Source: Furfurilactobacillus milii
Lineage (GTDB): Bacteria; Bacillota; Bacilli; Lactobacillales; Lactobacillaceae
Length of the DNA stretch: 64,000 bases
Direction of reading: 5' to 3'
Assembly (NCBI RefSeq): GCF_009864005.1
Contig: NZ_WEZQ01000017.1
Span: forward strand, 143,745 to 207,744
A program made the position numbers and the translations under genes. How positions within the stretch are numbered: position 1 is the first letter of the stretch; every line of letters begins with the position of its first letter. The notes under the pieces are model-generated. The model was not told the origin of the DNA, made no database searches, and worked only from the letters and a program-made list of their open reading frames with translations. Below, one piece after another: positions 55,251-63,856 of this stretch.

Positions 55251-55278
55251 AAAAGGACGGCTTCAATGCCGTCCTTAT
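55251..55278 (-). terminator. terminator of the phosphatase gene
   Basis: GGACGGC/GCCGTCC stem followed on the minus strand by a T run, immediately past the stop codon. Confidence 0.88.
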
Positions 55279-55281
55279 CGC

Positions 55282-56058
55282 TTATTCCAAATACAGTTGT
55301 TTTAGTATTTCAATTTTATCTGGCGTCAGTCCAATCTTATCAGTTAGGTAATGTTTCATGTCACCCGACTGAGTCTTGACTTCTTCCATGGCAGCGTCGA
55401 AGTAATCTTCGCTAACGGTCCACAAGGCAGTCGCGTTATCCTTTACCGCTTGTGATGCCCCTTCGTCTTCCAAACGTTGCTGGTTTTCTGCAAGCATTGC
55501 TTTTGAGGCCAACCGAGTCAGCAAATAATCTTCTAGAATCGTTTGCTGAGGAACGTCTAAGGCAGACAGCAACATGATTGCCCCTAAACCAGTTCGGTCT
55601 TTTCCTGCGGTACAGTGAAACAGAACGGCACCACTCTGATTGGCCAACAAGTAATCAAAAAACATTCTATAGGCATTCTGTGAGAAATCGTCGGCAACCA
55701 TCTCATGGTACGTTTGGACCATTTGACGATGTCCATAACCTGGCTCACTCAAATCATCACGTAATTCTTCACGTGAGGCGGAACTACGCGTATCATCAAC
55801 AGCCAAGATTGGCGTATGGTAATCCTTGGCGCCACCGGGAACACGATCCGGTGCGCTAAGCAATTCTTTGTTCGTTCGAAAATCAAGAATGGTGTGAACA
55901 CCATAATCGGAGAGTACCTGAAGATCCGCTCGATCAAGTGTGTTTAACTTAGCTGACCGAACAACGCGCCGCCAAGCGGTCGTGCGGCCATCGTTTGTCT
56001 GATAACCACCCAAATCCCGGAAGTTGTGCCCATTCTTAATTGGTAATATGCGTTCGAT
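55282..56058 (-). CDS. tyrosine-type protein phosphatase, apparent AUC start
   Basis: A 258-residue phosphatase of the bacterial Tyr/Ser family (PF13350-like) with the P-loop HCTAGKDRTGLGA, DFRTNKEL, and the N-terminal signature ILPIKNGHNFRDLGGY. That signature is only encoded if translation begins at or before 56058, where the codon is ATC placed 8 nt after GGAGG; the first conventional start (TTG, 56013) would cut into the conserved FRDLGGY. I therefore annotate an AUC start. The family removes phosphate from phosphotyrosine or phosphoinositides. Single gene. Confidence 0.82.
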   Translation of the reverse strand: MERILPIKNGHNFRDLGGYQTNDGRTTAWRRVVRSAKLNTLDRADLQVLSDYGVHTILDFRTNKELLSAPDRVPGGAKDYHTPILAVDDTRSSASREELRDDLSEPGYGHRQMVQTYHEMVADDFSQNAYRMFFDYLLANQSGAVLFHCTAGKDRTGLGAIMLLSALDVPQQTILEDYLLTRLASKAMLAENQQRLEDEGASQAVKDNATALWTVSEDYFDAAMEEVKTQSGDMKHYLTDKIGLTPDKIEILKQLYLE

Positions 56059-56216
56059 AGTTGCCGCCTCCTAAAGTTTTCGTTTGCTCTACTATTATAC
56101 CTTTTCGAGCGGAGCCTTGTACAACCACAAACGTATCAAGTTTCAATTAAACTGCGACTTAATCAACACATTTGGTCAGCAAGCGTCTCCATTCATTAGA
56201 AAATGTTCATAATGTG

Positions 56217-56230
56217 CGAAAGCGTTTTCT
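56217..56230. promoter_or_regulatory. cre-like site upstream of the nucleoside hydrolase
   Basis: CGAAAGCGTTTTCT matches the CcpA operator consensus at 12 of 14 positions and lies just upstream of a TATGAT -10 box for the gene at 56322. Confidence 0.5.
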
Positions 56231-56321
56231 TTTTGCTCGATTTTTTAGTATGATGAAAGAGAACCGTCGGTAGCGTCAGTGAGCGTTACGCCACGGAAGA
56301 ATATACTGGAGGAATCATATT

Positions 56322-57236
56322 ATGACTTACAAAGTAATTATGGACACTGACCCAGGTATTGATGACGCAGCTGCTTTATCAATGGCTTTAAACGACCCAC
56401 AAATCGACCTGCAACTCATCACTGCTGTGGCCGGTAACGTTACGGTTGATAAAACGACGAAAAACGCACTGACCATCGATAACTTCTATGGCAAACACGT
56501 TCCTGTTGCAGGTGGTGCCAAGACACCATTGATTAAAGAATTCGAAGATGCTGCCCGCATCCACGGTGCTTCAGGAATGGCCGGATACGACTTCCCTGAA
56601 CCAACTGACAAAGCAATCGACAAGTCCGCCGTAGAAGCTTTGCACGATGCCATCATGGCTAGCGATGAAAAGATTATCCTTGTGCCAACGGGTTCATACA
56701 CAAACATTGCGCTATTGTTTATCCAATACCCAGAAGTTAAAGATCACATTGAAAAAATCATCGCCATGGGTGGTTCGTTAGGTCACGGTAACATGACCAG
56801 TGCCGCAGAATTCAACGTCTTCACTGACCCACATGCTGCCAAAATCATGTATGATTCTGGTGTGCCAATTGTGATGGTTGGTTTGGACGTTACCATGAAG
56901 GCCTTGATTACCGACGAAACGTTGGAAACCATCGACAAGTTTGGCCGCGCAGGTCACATGTTGCACGAAATCATCAGTCATGACTTCGATCACAACGAAA
57001 ACGGGACCGCCGTTCACGATGCCAACACCATCTTCTACCTCTTACACCCTGAAGCCTACACGACCAAAGATTACTGGGTTGACGTTGTGACAGATGGCCC
57101 AGCAAACGGTGAAACGGTTGCTGATGTCCGTGGTGCCTATCACGATGGTAAGACTAACGCCAGTGTCTGTGTCGACGTTGACGCTGCTGCCTTTAACAAG
57201 TGGTTCATTGACGAAGTTAAAAACTTTAAAGACTAA
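56322..57236 (+). CDS. ribonucleoside hydrolase (inosine-uridine preferring family)
   Basis: A 304-residue enzyme of the RihABC family: the Ca2+-binding motif MDTDPGIDDAAALSMAL at the N-terminus, PTGSYTNIALL, GGSLGHGN and EFNVFTDPHAA. It splits ribonucleosides into base and ribose for salvage and complements the NupC transporter at the window's start; both carry cre-like sites. GGAGG precedes the ATG. Confidence 0.93.
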   Translation: MTYKVIMDTDPGIDDAAALSMALNDPQIDLQLITAVAGNVTVDKTTKNALTIDNFYGKHVPVAGGAKTPLIKEFEDAARIHGASGMAGYDFPEPTDKAIDKSAVEALHDAIMASDEKIILVPTGSYTNIALLFIQYPEVKDHIEKIIAMGGSLGHGNMTSAAEFNVFTDPHAAKIMYDSGVPIVMVGLDVTMKALITDETLETIDKFGRAGHMLHEIISHDFDHNENGTAVHDANTIFYLLHPEAYTTKDYWVDVVTDGPANGETVADVRGAYHDGKTNASVCVDVDAAAFNKWFIDEVKNFKD

Positions 57237-57255
57237 TTTTAAACACAGTTACAGT

Positions 57256-57287
57256 AAAAAGGTCGTCCAATCGGGACGGCCTTTTTT
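57256..57287 (+). terminator. terminator of the nucleoside hydrolase gene
   Basis: AAAAGG-CGTCC/GGGACG-CCTTTTTT stem-loop 20 bp past the stop codon. Confidence 0.88.
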
Positions 57288-57353
57288 GATTCACTTGCTG
57301 GTTGCCTATTGATACTGTCTGCACGAAACTTACTACTAAGTGAGCTGAAGGGC

Positions 57354-57524
57354 GTCAATATTGATACCGAGCCGTGAAGGTGTTGTTAATCCGAGAGAAC
57401 CATTCGGATTTACAACACGGACGGTCGTAAAGACCCGGGTTTCCACGGGGCTTTGCGGCGAGGTGAGAAACTCCGGTCCTCAGGAGAGTCGAACCGGTCC
57501 CACGGCGAGCGTGTCAATATTGAC
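57354..57524 (+). repeat. dispersed structured element, subfamily A copy 5
   Basis: A 171-bp element with closing stem GTCAATATTGA/TCAATATTGAC (a C-G to T-A double change against other copies), GTGTTGTTAATCCGA/TCGGATTTACAACAC and ACCCG/CGGGG stems, the last replacing ACTCG/CGAGG. Confidence 0.85.
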
Positions 57525-57665
57525 AACCGTAAGCGGCATTTAGACCCACATCCTGCATCCAACTTGATACAAAAGTTTGAAATCGCTCTAATGATAAATC
57601 CATGCACTTTCACCCACGAAGAAATATACTAGTGGCAGTTACTTTATTGTGTTGGAGGCAGAACT

Positions 57666-59537
57666 ATGGACATTGACTTAATTGGGGCTGGACCCCGCGG
57701 ACTGGTAGCCGCTGAACGCTTAATTGAATGGCAGCGTCAGACAAAACAGTATGACCACCTGAACTTAACGTTTATCGATCCATATGGTATCGGCGGCCGC
57801 GTATGGCCTGTTGGTCAACCCCACGAATTGCTTATGAACACGAACCCAGATTACATCACATTATTCACTGACGAGAGTGTTCAAATGGAGGGACCCATCG
57901 TTAAAGGACCAAACTTATATGAATGGGCACATAAACAAGCACCAGCTTTTTTGTTTGGACACCAATTGCCCAACCGGGCTGACTTACTCAATGAAGCGGC
58001 AGCATTAGTGCACAACGGCTACGCATCCCGCAGTCTCTTTGGTGCTTATCAACGCTGGTTCTATAACTATTTACAACAACGTTTACCTGACTCAGTTTCA
58101 CTGACTCTTAAAAAAGAGCAAGTGTTGTCAATTCGTCATATTGACGCAACGCATCGCTACCTGTTAAAGACGGCGTCGGATCGTTTCCAAACGGACGCTG
58201 TCATCATGGCTCTGGGCCATTATGAAGATGAACTCACTGATGAACAACAGGCACTGTTAAACTTTGCCGACGAAAACGACTTGCACTACACAGCACCGAC
58301 ACAGCCACAAGAATACAATTTCACTGATTTAAAAGCTGGCGAAAATGTTATTTTGCGCGGGTTGGGACTAAGCTTCTTTGATGCCGTAACGATGCTCACG
58401 CAAGGTCGTGGCGGTCATTTCAATCAAGCTAAAGACGGTGAACTCACTTACCACCCATCTGGTATTGAACCTCACATTATTGCCGGTTCACGTCGCGGCT
58501 TTCCACTGCGAGCTAAGGGACGTAATGAAAAAGGCTATGGCGAACTTGATCAGCCGCACTTTCTTACACCAGACTGGTTCTCACACTATCAATCAACTGG
58601 CTCCTTAATTGGCTCGCGGTTCATTGAGCAAGTTCATCACGAAGCGGAGTACGTTTACTATCAACGTTTGCTTGCTTTGAAGTATCCACAGGTGGATGCT
58701 GACGAGTTCTTGCGTGAGTTTGTGGCCGCTAAGGAACCATCAGCGATTGTGTTCCGCTCTCCCATTGTTGAGAGCGACTACCTCAATTGGAATCAACTGT
58801 TAAATCCGGCTGAGTTTGTCGCTAACAGTGACAAGCCTGAAACCATGGCCGATTATTTGCAAACGGACGTTGAAGCGGCGTTGCTAGGTACCAAAACAGG
58901 CCCGCTCACTTCCGCGCTGGAAATGTTTCGTGATCTTCGTGATGTGGTTCGTAAAGTCGTTGACAACCAGCTGTTGCGACCAGAAGATTACCGCAACACG
59001 TTCCTTGGTCAATTTAACAATGAAAATTCGTATCTATCTGTTGGCCCACCTGAAACACGCATTGCCGAATTGCGAGCGTTAATTCAGTCCGGTATTGTGA
59101 CACTTCTTGGACCCAGCATGATGGCTGAAGCAGATCCACAGACCCATCAGTTCGCCACATGGTCAAAAGTGAAACCTGAGGAACGCTACGAAGCCAGTTG
59201 GCTGATTGAGGCTCGTCTACCTGCCGTTTCTGCCAGCCATACGCTGAATCCACTAATCCAAAATCTGATCAAAGAAGGACTGGGCCGACCAGAACGCGTT
59301 ACCATGGAAGATGGAAGCACTTTTGAACCTGGCGGCATCGATGTCGACATGAGTCGGAATGAACTCATTGATAGTAACGGTCAGCATCGAACAGGTCTTT
59401 ACTTTTGGGGTGTCCCGACAGAAGGCCGGCACTGGTTTACAACAGCCAGCCCACGGCCAGGGGTGAACGACAATCTCTTACGAACGGCCGACGCCACTAT
59501 CGCTGACCTATTCCACACCTTCACGAGCGTTCAATAA
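57666..59537 (+). CDS. FAD/NAD(P)-binding protein (HpyO-like family)
   Basis: A 623-residue protein with an N-terminal FAD-NAD(P)-binding domain (DIDLIGAGPRGLVAAERLI, FIDPYGIGGRVWPVGQP), the second dinucleotide segment VILRGLGLSFFDAVTMLTQGRGG and a C-terminal redox region ending WGVPTEGRHWFTTASPRPGVND. The family is fairly common in lactobacilli and of unknown substrate. GGAGG precedes the ATG. The NnrE and YdeI-like genes follow at short distance in one operon. Confidence 0.9.
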   Translation: MDIDLIGAGPRGLVAAERLIEWQRQTKQYDHLNLTFIDPYGIGGRVWPVGQPHELLMNTNPDYITLFTDESVQMEGPIVKGPNLYEWAHKQAPAFLFGHQLPNRADLLNEAAALVHNGYASRSLFGAYQRWFYNYLQQRLPDSVSLTLKKEQVLSIRHIDATHRYLLKTASDRFQTDAVIMALGHYEDELTDEQQALLNFADENDLHYTAPTQPQEYNFTDLKAGENVILRGLGLSFFDAVTMLTQGRGGHFNQAKDGELTYHPSGIEPHIIAGSRRGFPLRAKGRNEKGYGELDQPHFLTPDWFSHYQSTGSLIGSRFIEQVHHEAEYVYYQRLLALKYPQVDADEFLREFVAAKEPSAIVFRSPIVESDYLNWNQLLNPAEFVANSDKPETMADYLQTDVEAALLGTKTGPLTSALEMFRDLRDVVRKVVDNQLLRPEDYRNTFLGQFNNENSYLSVGPPETRIAELRALIQSGIVTLLGPSMMAEADPQTHQFATWSKVKPEERYEASWLIEARLPAVSASHTLNPLIQNLIKEGLGRPERVTMEDGSTFEPGGIDVDMSRNELIDSNGQHRTGLYFWGVPTEGRHWFTTASPRPGVNDNLLRTADATIADLFHTFTSVQ

Positions 59538-59565
59538 TTATTTGATTAAGGAAGCGTATCTCATT

Positions 59566-60222
59566 ATGGCAACAACGTACATTACGGCAGCACAATCACA
59601 GGCATTTGATGCATACACGATGAATCAAATTGGTGTCCCTTCAATGGTTCTGATGGAACGGGCGGCGCTTGCTGTCGCCCATCAAATCGTAAACAGTCCC
59701 AGTTTTGATCTAAAAAGTGTGTTAGTGGTTGCAGGCACCGGTAACAACGGCGGTGATGGCGTAGCCGTTGCCAGATTGCTGCACCTAAATCACATCTCAG
59801 TGACGATTTGGTTGCTCGGTAATCGAGACCATGCTTCTGAACAGACGCAACAACAACTGGCCATTGCTGATCACTACAACATCCCCGTTGTCACCGTTCA
59901 ACCTGACATGGCGAATTACACAACAGTCGTGGATGCTATCTTTGGCGTCGGTCTATCACGTGACGTTACTGGTAAGTTTGCCGACGTGGTCGACGCCATT
60001 AACGCCGCCAAGGCTAATGTGATGGCGGTTGACATGCCTACTGGTCTCGGTACAGACAACGGCCAGGTAATGGGCACTGTCGTTGAAGCCACAGAAACAG
60101 TGACGATGAGCTATAACAAACTTGGTTTGGCAACCGACAACGGCCGTCGCTTTGGCGGCATTGTAACAGTTGCCGATATTGGTATTTACGACCCAGCAAC
60201 ACTGACTGAAAGGAAGTCTTGA
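59566..60222 (+). CDS. nnrE: NAD(P)H-hydrate epimerase
   Basis: A 218-residue YjeF N-terminal-domain protein without the dehydratase domain: YTMNQIGVPSMVLMERAALAVA, the cofactor loop VVAGTGNNGGDGVAVAR and VDAIFGVGLSRDV, with the K+-site aspartates. It interconverts R and S forms of hydrated NAD(P)H for repair by NnrD. The ATG at 59566, 11 nt after AAGGAAG, is preferred to the TTG at 59542, which lies in that site. Confidence 0.9.
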   Translation: MATTYITAAQSQAFDAYTMNQIGVPSMVLMERAALAVAHQIVNSPSFDLKSVLVVAGTGNNGGDGVAVARLLHLNHISVTIWLLGNRDHASEQTQQQLAIADHYNIPVVTVQPDMANYTTVVDAIFGVGLSRDVTGKFADVVDAINAAKANVMAVDMPTGLGTDNGQVMGTVVEATETVTMSYNKLGLATDNGRRFGGIVTVADIGIYDPATLTERKS

Positions 60223-60225
60223 ATC

Positions 60226-60477
60226 ATGGCAGACAAGAATAAAACGCTAGATGATTTTGAAACGAACGTTCCTGAAGTAGCAAATTTGTTGGCTAATGAC
60301 CGTGAGATGCAAACCTTCTTTAGAAAGCTGACCCCAGGGTACCAACGTGAATGGGCGCGCTACATTTTCGATGTTAAATCGGAAGCAACCAAAGAAGCCC
60401 ACATCGCCACCATGAAAACAGTGTTCAAAGCTGGTTATAAATCCAAACGTGCATACGATCAACGTGAGATTGAATAA
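60226..60477 (+). CDS. YdeI/OmpD-associated family small protein
   Basis: An 83-residue protein with the OmdA-type segment RKLTPGYQREWARYIFDVKSEATKEAHIATM, seen in YdeI-like proteins linked to bacteriocin or peptide resistance. AAGGAAG precedes the ATG; only 3 bp separate it from nnrE, so the two are co-translated. Exact function unknown. Confidence 0.82.
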   Translation: MADKNKTLDDFETNVPEVANLLANDREMQTFFRKLTPGYQREWARYIFDVKSEATKEAHIATMKTVFKAGYKSKRAYDQREIE

Positions 60478-60478
60478 A

Positions 60479-60520
60479 GAAAATGCTGCCCAGAGTTATG
60501 TGACTCTGAGCAGCATTTTA
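60479..60520. terminator. bidirectional terminator
   Basis: AAAATGCTGC-CAGAGT and ACTCTG-GCAGCATTTT pair between the nnrE operon and the convergent pepN gene. Confidence 0.88.
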
Positions 60521-60539
60521 ATTCAAAAAACTTATAAAT

Positions 60540-63074
60540 TTACTTTGCAGCTTCCGCAACAGCAGCATTAACTTTGGCTTGTTCAGCTTCAATCAGTGCA
60601 ACCCGACTTTCGATAACCTTAGTATCCATTTGGATCTCACGAGTTAAGCCAGGTGTGTTGAGTTTTGGTTCAAAGAAGGCTTTGAATTCAGCTAAGCGTT
60701 CTGGTGTCTTGAAGACATCAGCAGTCCGTGTGATAAATGTCGCAAATTCCATATCACCACCAACAGTCTTTTCAAGCCATGACCATTCGTCGCGAATCCA
60801 GTCCCATGCAGCTTGCTGACCATCTTTGTTCAGCAATAGTTCATAGTACCAACCGCGAAGGTCTTGTGGCTTAATGACATCAGCATTTTCAAACTGCGCA
60901 ATGGTCTTCTTCACCAAAGCAGCATCCTTGGTTGCCGTGATTCCTTCCAGCAAAGATGTCTTGTAACTGGCATCAGAAGTCTTCTGATAAGCCGTCAAGA
61001 ACTTGTTGAAGAGTTCTTCACTACCAAACTCCCGCATTTCATTGATCAAAATGTACGGACGCAAAGTTGCGTTCAACGTTTCCAACTTATCCGCATTAGC
61101 TTGGTATAAGTCATGAGCGGCCGCAATTGAATCAGCATTCTTGGCAAACATTGAAGCGCCCAAAACGATTGGCCGTGTCATCTGGTCATCATTGGACTCA
61201 CCATCCTTGGCTTCCCAACCCAAACGCGCAACCTGCTTTGCACTCAGTTTGCCGTACAATTGGCGCAATTGCGTTTCTTCTGGTGTATCAGGTAACGTAA
61301 ATTTACGCAAGTTGCCTGCAACCGTGTATAAAGCAGTATTGACAATCGTTGATTTGCTGTCGGCAAATTGTGTCAGCAATGGCACGATTGCTGCATATGA
61401 CAGTTGCCGACCATCAGCCAGCATCCGCATGTCTTGCAATAATTGCAACTCATCAATACTGTCTAACTCATCTTTATGAGCTAAAATATTCTGCATCAAG
61501 GTGTCATCGTATTCCACAACGAAGTGAGAGTTGTTGCCGACGTTCAACCGGAATGGTTTGCCATTTGATTGACGTAAAGCATCGTAATCGCCTAAGACAA
61601 TCTGCTTGTCTTTCATGATGGTTGGTGTTTCTTTGAAGTTACCGTTCAATGGAATCTGCCATTCACGGCCGGCATCCTTGCCGTCACCAACAAAGAATTG
61701 TTTTTGGGACAACGTCAGTTTGCCATCAACCACAGCGGCGTTAACGACTGGGTAACCTGGCTGTTCCAACCATGAGTTCATGATTGCACCAACATCCATG
61801 CCTGAAGCTTCACCCAGAGCAGACCATAAGTCAGCACCAGTAGCATTGCTGTAATGATGTGCAGCGAAGTAAGCCTTTAAGCCAGCACGTAACTTGTCGT
61901 CACCGAGCAATGCACGCACCATAACCAACATCCGCGCACCCTTGGCGTAAACGATATCTGGGTCAAACAATGAGTCAATTTCGGCCGGATTGTTAACCTG
62001 CACGTGAACAGGCTGAACCCCGTCCGTTGCATCACGGTTCAATGCGCCAGGAACATCATCAGTTTGGAACATTTCCCAAACGTGCCAATCTGGCTCTAAA
62101 GCATCAACGGCCACGTATTCCATCATGTTGGCAAAACTTTCGTTCAACCAGAGATCGTCCCACCACTTCATGGTTACGAGATCACCGAACCATTGGTGAG
62201 CCAATTCATGCGCGATAACCGTGGCGACGAGTTGCTTCATCCGTAGTGAGGTGTTATCTGGATCCAATACTAGGTAAGCTTCACGGTATGTAACTAAGCC
62301 CCAGTTTTCCATTGCACCAGCTGAGAAATCAGGCAGTGCCAATTGCCATGAATGTGGTAGTGGATATGGTGTTTGATAGAAGTCTTCATAGAATTCAATC
62401 GAGCGTTTTGCGATGTCCAAGGCAAAGTCCAGCTCGTTAGCCTTGTGGGCCTTGGTTGCGAACACACCAACCTTCACGCCACTCTTCGTGGTCGTCTGCT
62501 TGCTTTGTAAATCACCAAAGGCAAAGGCAATCAGATACGTCGACATCCGTACTGTCGTATCGAAGTAGTGCACACCATTTTCAGTGCGCACTTCTGGCAT
62601 GTTGGCCAACACTGTTTCACCAGGTTGTTCGTCAAACTTCAATGCTAAGTCAAAGGTAGCCTTGGCTTCTGGTTCATCGACAGATGGAAAAGCCTGACGA
62701 GCAAACGTTGTTTCAAACTGAGTCCCAATGATTTGCTTCTTTTCACCGTTTAACTCGTAGTATGAGGGGTAAATGCCCATCATGCTGTCAGTTAGTGGTG
62801 CCGAGTACTCAATTGCCACCGTTACTTCGCCGGTCTTAGGTAAAGTGATGTTGATCACTTCAGCATCGTCATCTGTTGCAAATGGAACGTCCTGACCGTC
62901 AGCTTTAACGCTGGCAATGGTCATGCCCTTTTGATTAACCTGAATGTCCGTGGTCTTGGCATCCCCAGTAATGGTAGATGTCCCACTAATTTTCTTTGTA
63001 TCACGTTCAACATCAATAAATAAGTTGTAGTGACTTGGTTGAAATTTCTGATAAAGTCGTGTTATTTCGGCCAT
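60540..63074 (-). CDS. pepN: aminopeptidase N (M1 family)
   Basis: An 844-residue cytoplasmic zinc aminopeptidase: exopeptidase motif GAMENWGLVTYRE, zinc motif HELAHQWFGD with the distal glutamate NESFAN, and an ERAP-like C-terminal domain. It releases N-terminal residues from peptides and is the main general aminopeptidase of lactobacilli. GAGGGG precedes the ATG. Normal length. Confidence 0.96.
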   Translation of the reverse strand: MAEITRLYQKFQPSHYNLFIDVERDTKKISGTSTITGDAKTTDIQVNQKGMTIASVKADGQDVPFATDDDAEVINITLPKTGEVTVAIEYSAPLTDSMMGIYPSYYELNGEKKQIIGTQFETTFARQAFPSVDEPEAKATFDLALKFDEQPGETVLANMPEVRTENGVHYFDTTVRMSTYLIAFAFGDLQSKQTTTKSGVKVGVFATKAHKANELDFALDIAKRSIEFYEDFYQTPYPLPHSWQLALPDFSAGAMENWGLVTYREAYLVLDPDNTSLRMKQLVATVIAHELAHQWFGDLVTMKWWDDLWLNESFANMMEYVAVDALEPDWHVWEMFQTDDVPGALNRDATDGVQPVHVQVNNPAEIDSLFDPDIVYAKGARMLVMVRALLGDDKLRAGLKAYFAAHHYSNATGADLWSALGEASGMDVGAIMNSWLEQPGYPVVNAAVVDGKLTLSQKQFFVGDGKDAGREWQIPLNGNFKETPTIMKDKQIVLGDYDALRQSNGKPFRLNVGNNSHFVVEYDDTLMQNILAHKDELDSIDELQLLQDMRMLADGRQLSYAAIVPLLTQFADSKSTIVNTALYTVAGNLRKFTLPDTPEETQLRQLYGKLSAKQVARLGWEAKDGESNDDQMTRPIVLGASMFAKNADSIAAAHDLYQANADKLETLNATLRPYILINEMREFGSEELFNKFLTAYQKTSDASYKTSLLEGITATKDAALVKKTIAQFENADVIKPQDLRGWYYELLLNKDGQQAAWDWIRDEWSWLEKTVGGDMEFATFITRTADVFKTPERLAEFKAFFEPKLNTPGLTREIQMDTKVIESRVALIEAEQAKVNAAVAEAAK

Positions 63075-63146
63075 AATTTCCCCTCGATTACATTAGAATA
63101 CTCTAATTATATGCCATTCCATTTGTCTTTTGTGGTCCAACTAGGA

Positions 63147-63482
63147 TTACCGCTGCGCAATAATTTTGTTAGCTTCGTTTTCCAAACGGAATAAAGTGCC
63201 TTCTGGACTTTGCCGATAATCGTTAGCAAATGTGGCGCTCATCGGCTTCACACGTCCAACCCGTTTGCCCATAATATCTTCAATTACGAGATCTTCGCCA
63301 TCCCAGAGCACGTCATCGTAGTGCCCATCAAGCAAATAGTCGGCCCAATACTGCAACGTGTCATGAACAGCGTCTTTCATGACTTCCTCTTCAGTCACAA
63401 CATCAGCACCATGACGTGTTTCGTTTAATTCTTGCACCTTTAAAACGACCTCATGCATGTTTTCTGGTATCTCTTGACTCAT
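63147..63482 (-). CDS. conserved-looking acidic hypothetical protein
   Basis: A 111-residue acidic soluble protein (VQELNETRHGADVVTEEEVM, YWADYLLDGHYDDVLWDGED, LENEANKIIAQR). GAGGTGAAAAA precedes the ATG. No family was recognised. It is upstream of pepN in the same direction with a 72-bp gap and may share its transcript. Confidence 0.72.
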   Translation of the reverse strand: MSQEIPENMHEVVLKVQELNETRHGADVVTEEEVMKDAVHDTLQYWADYLLDGHYDDVLWDGEDLVIEDIMGKRVGRVKPMSATFANDYRQSPEGTLFRLENEANKIIAQR

Positions 63483-63654
63483 TTTTTCACCTCATTAATC
63501 AATCTACGTATTAAAAATAATAAACCCAAACGTGCATGTGTGCCCGCTACATAGTGGAAATTTGTAACAGCCAACGTCATTTTTAATTATACCGTTTACC
63601 ATCACTTTCGCATAAAGGTTTGCACCGCAATGTTGGATGATTGCGAACGTTTTC

Positions 63655-63745
63655 GGTCGTTAAAATTGAATACCGCCGTGAGACCTGTTCGAGTCTTCTA
63701 AAAACCGAAGTCTTTCACCTCGGCTCACATTTAATTTTGACGACC
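63655..63745 (-). repeat. minimal dispersed structured element
   Basis: A 91-bp reverse-oriented relative of the A/B elements: closing stem GGTCGT-AAAATT/AATTTT-ACGACC and only the shared core. On the minus strand GAGGTGAAAGACTTCGG and GAAGACTCGAAC replace the usual GACTCC/GGAGGC pair by GACTTC/GAAGAC. The two other hairpins are absent. Confidence 0.7.
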
Positions 63746-63856
63746 TTCGGCTCACACAAAGTTAACCATAAACATTCATCGTATTTAATCCAAATTACGT
63801 ACTGATAGGTGCCACGACCTTAATATAAATACTGTAATGAAATCAAACTAACGAAT

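Noticed and set aside
26336..63745. Repeat elements as a CRISPR array, tRNA cluster or T-box leaders
   Set aside because: Copies are kilobases apart, have no spacers, no cloverleaf or CCA end and no T-box signature AGGGTGGNACCGCG; they also do not sit in a fixed position before genes.
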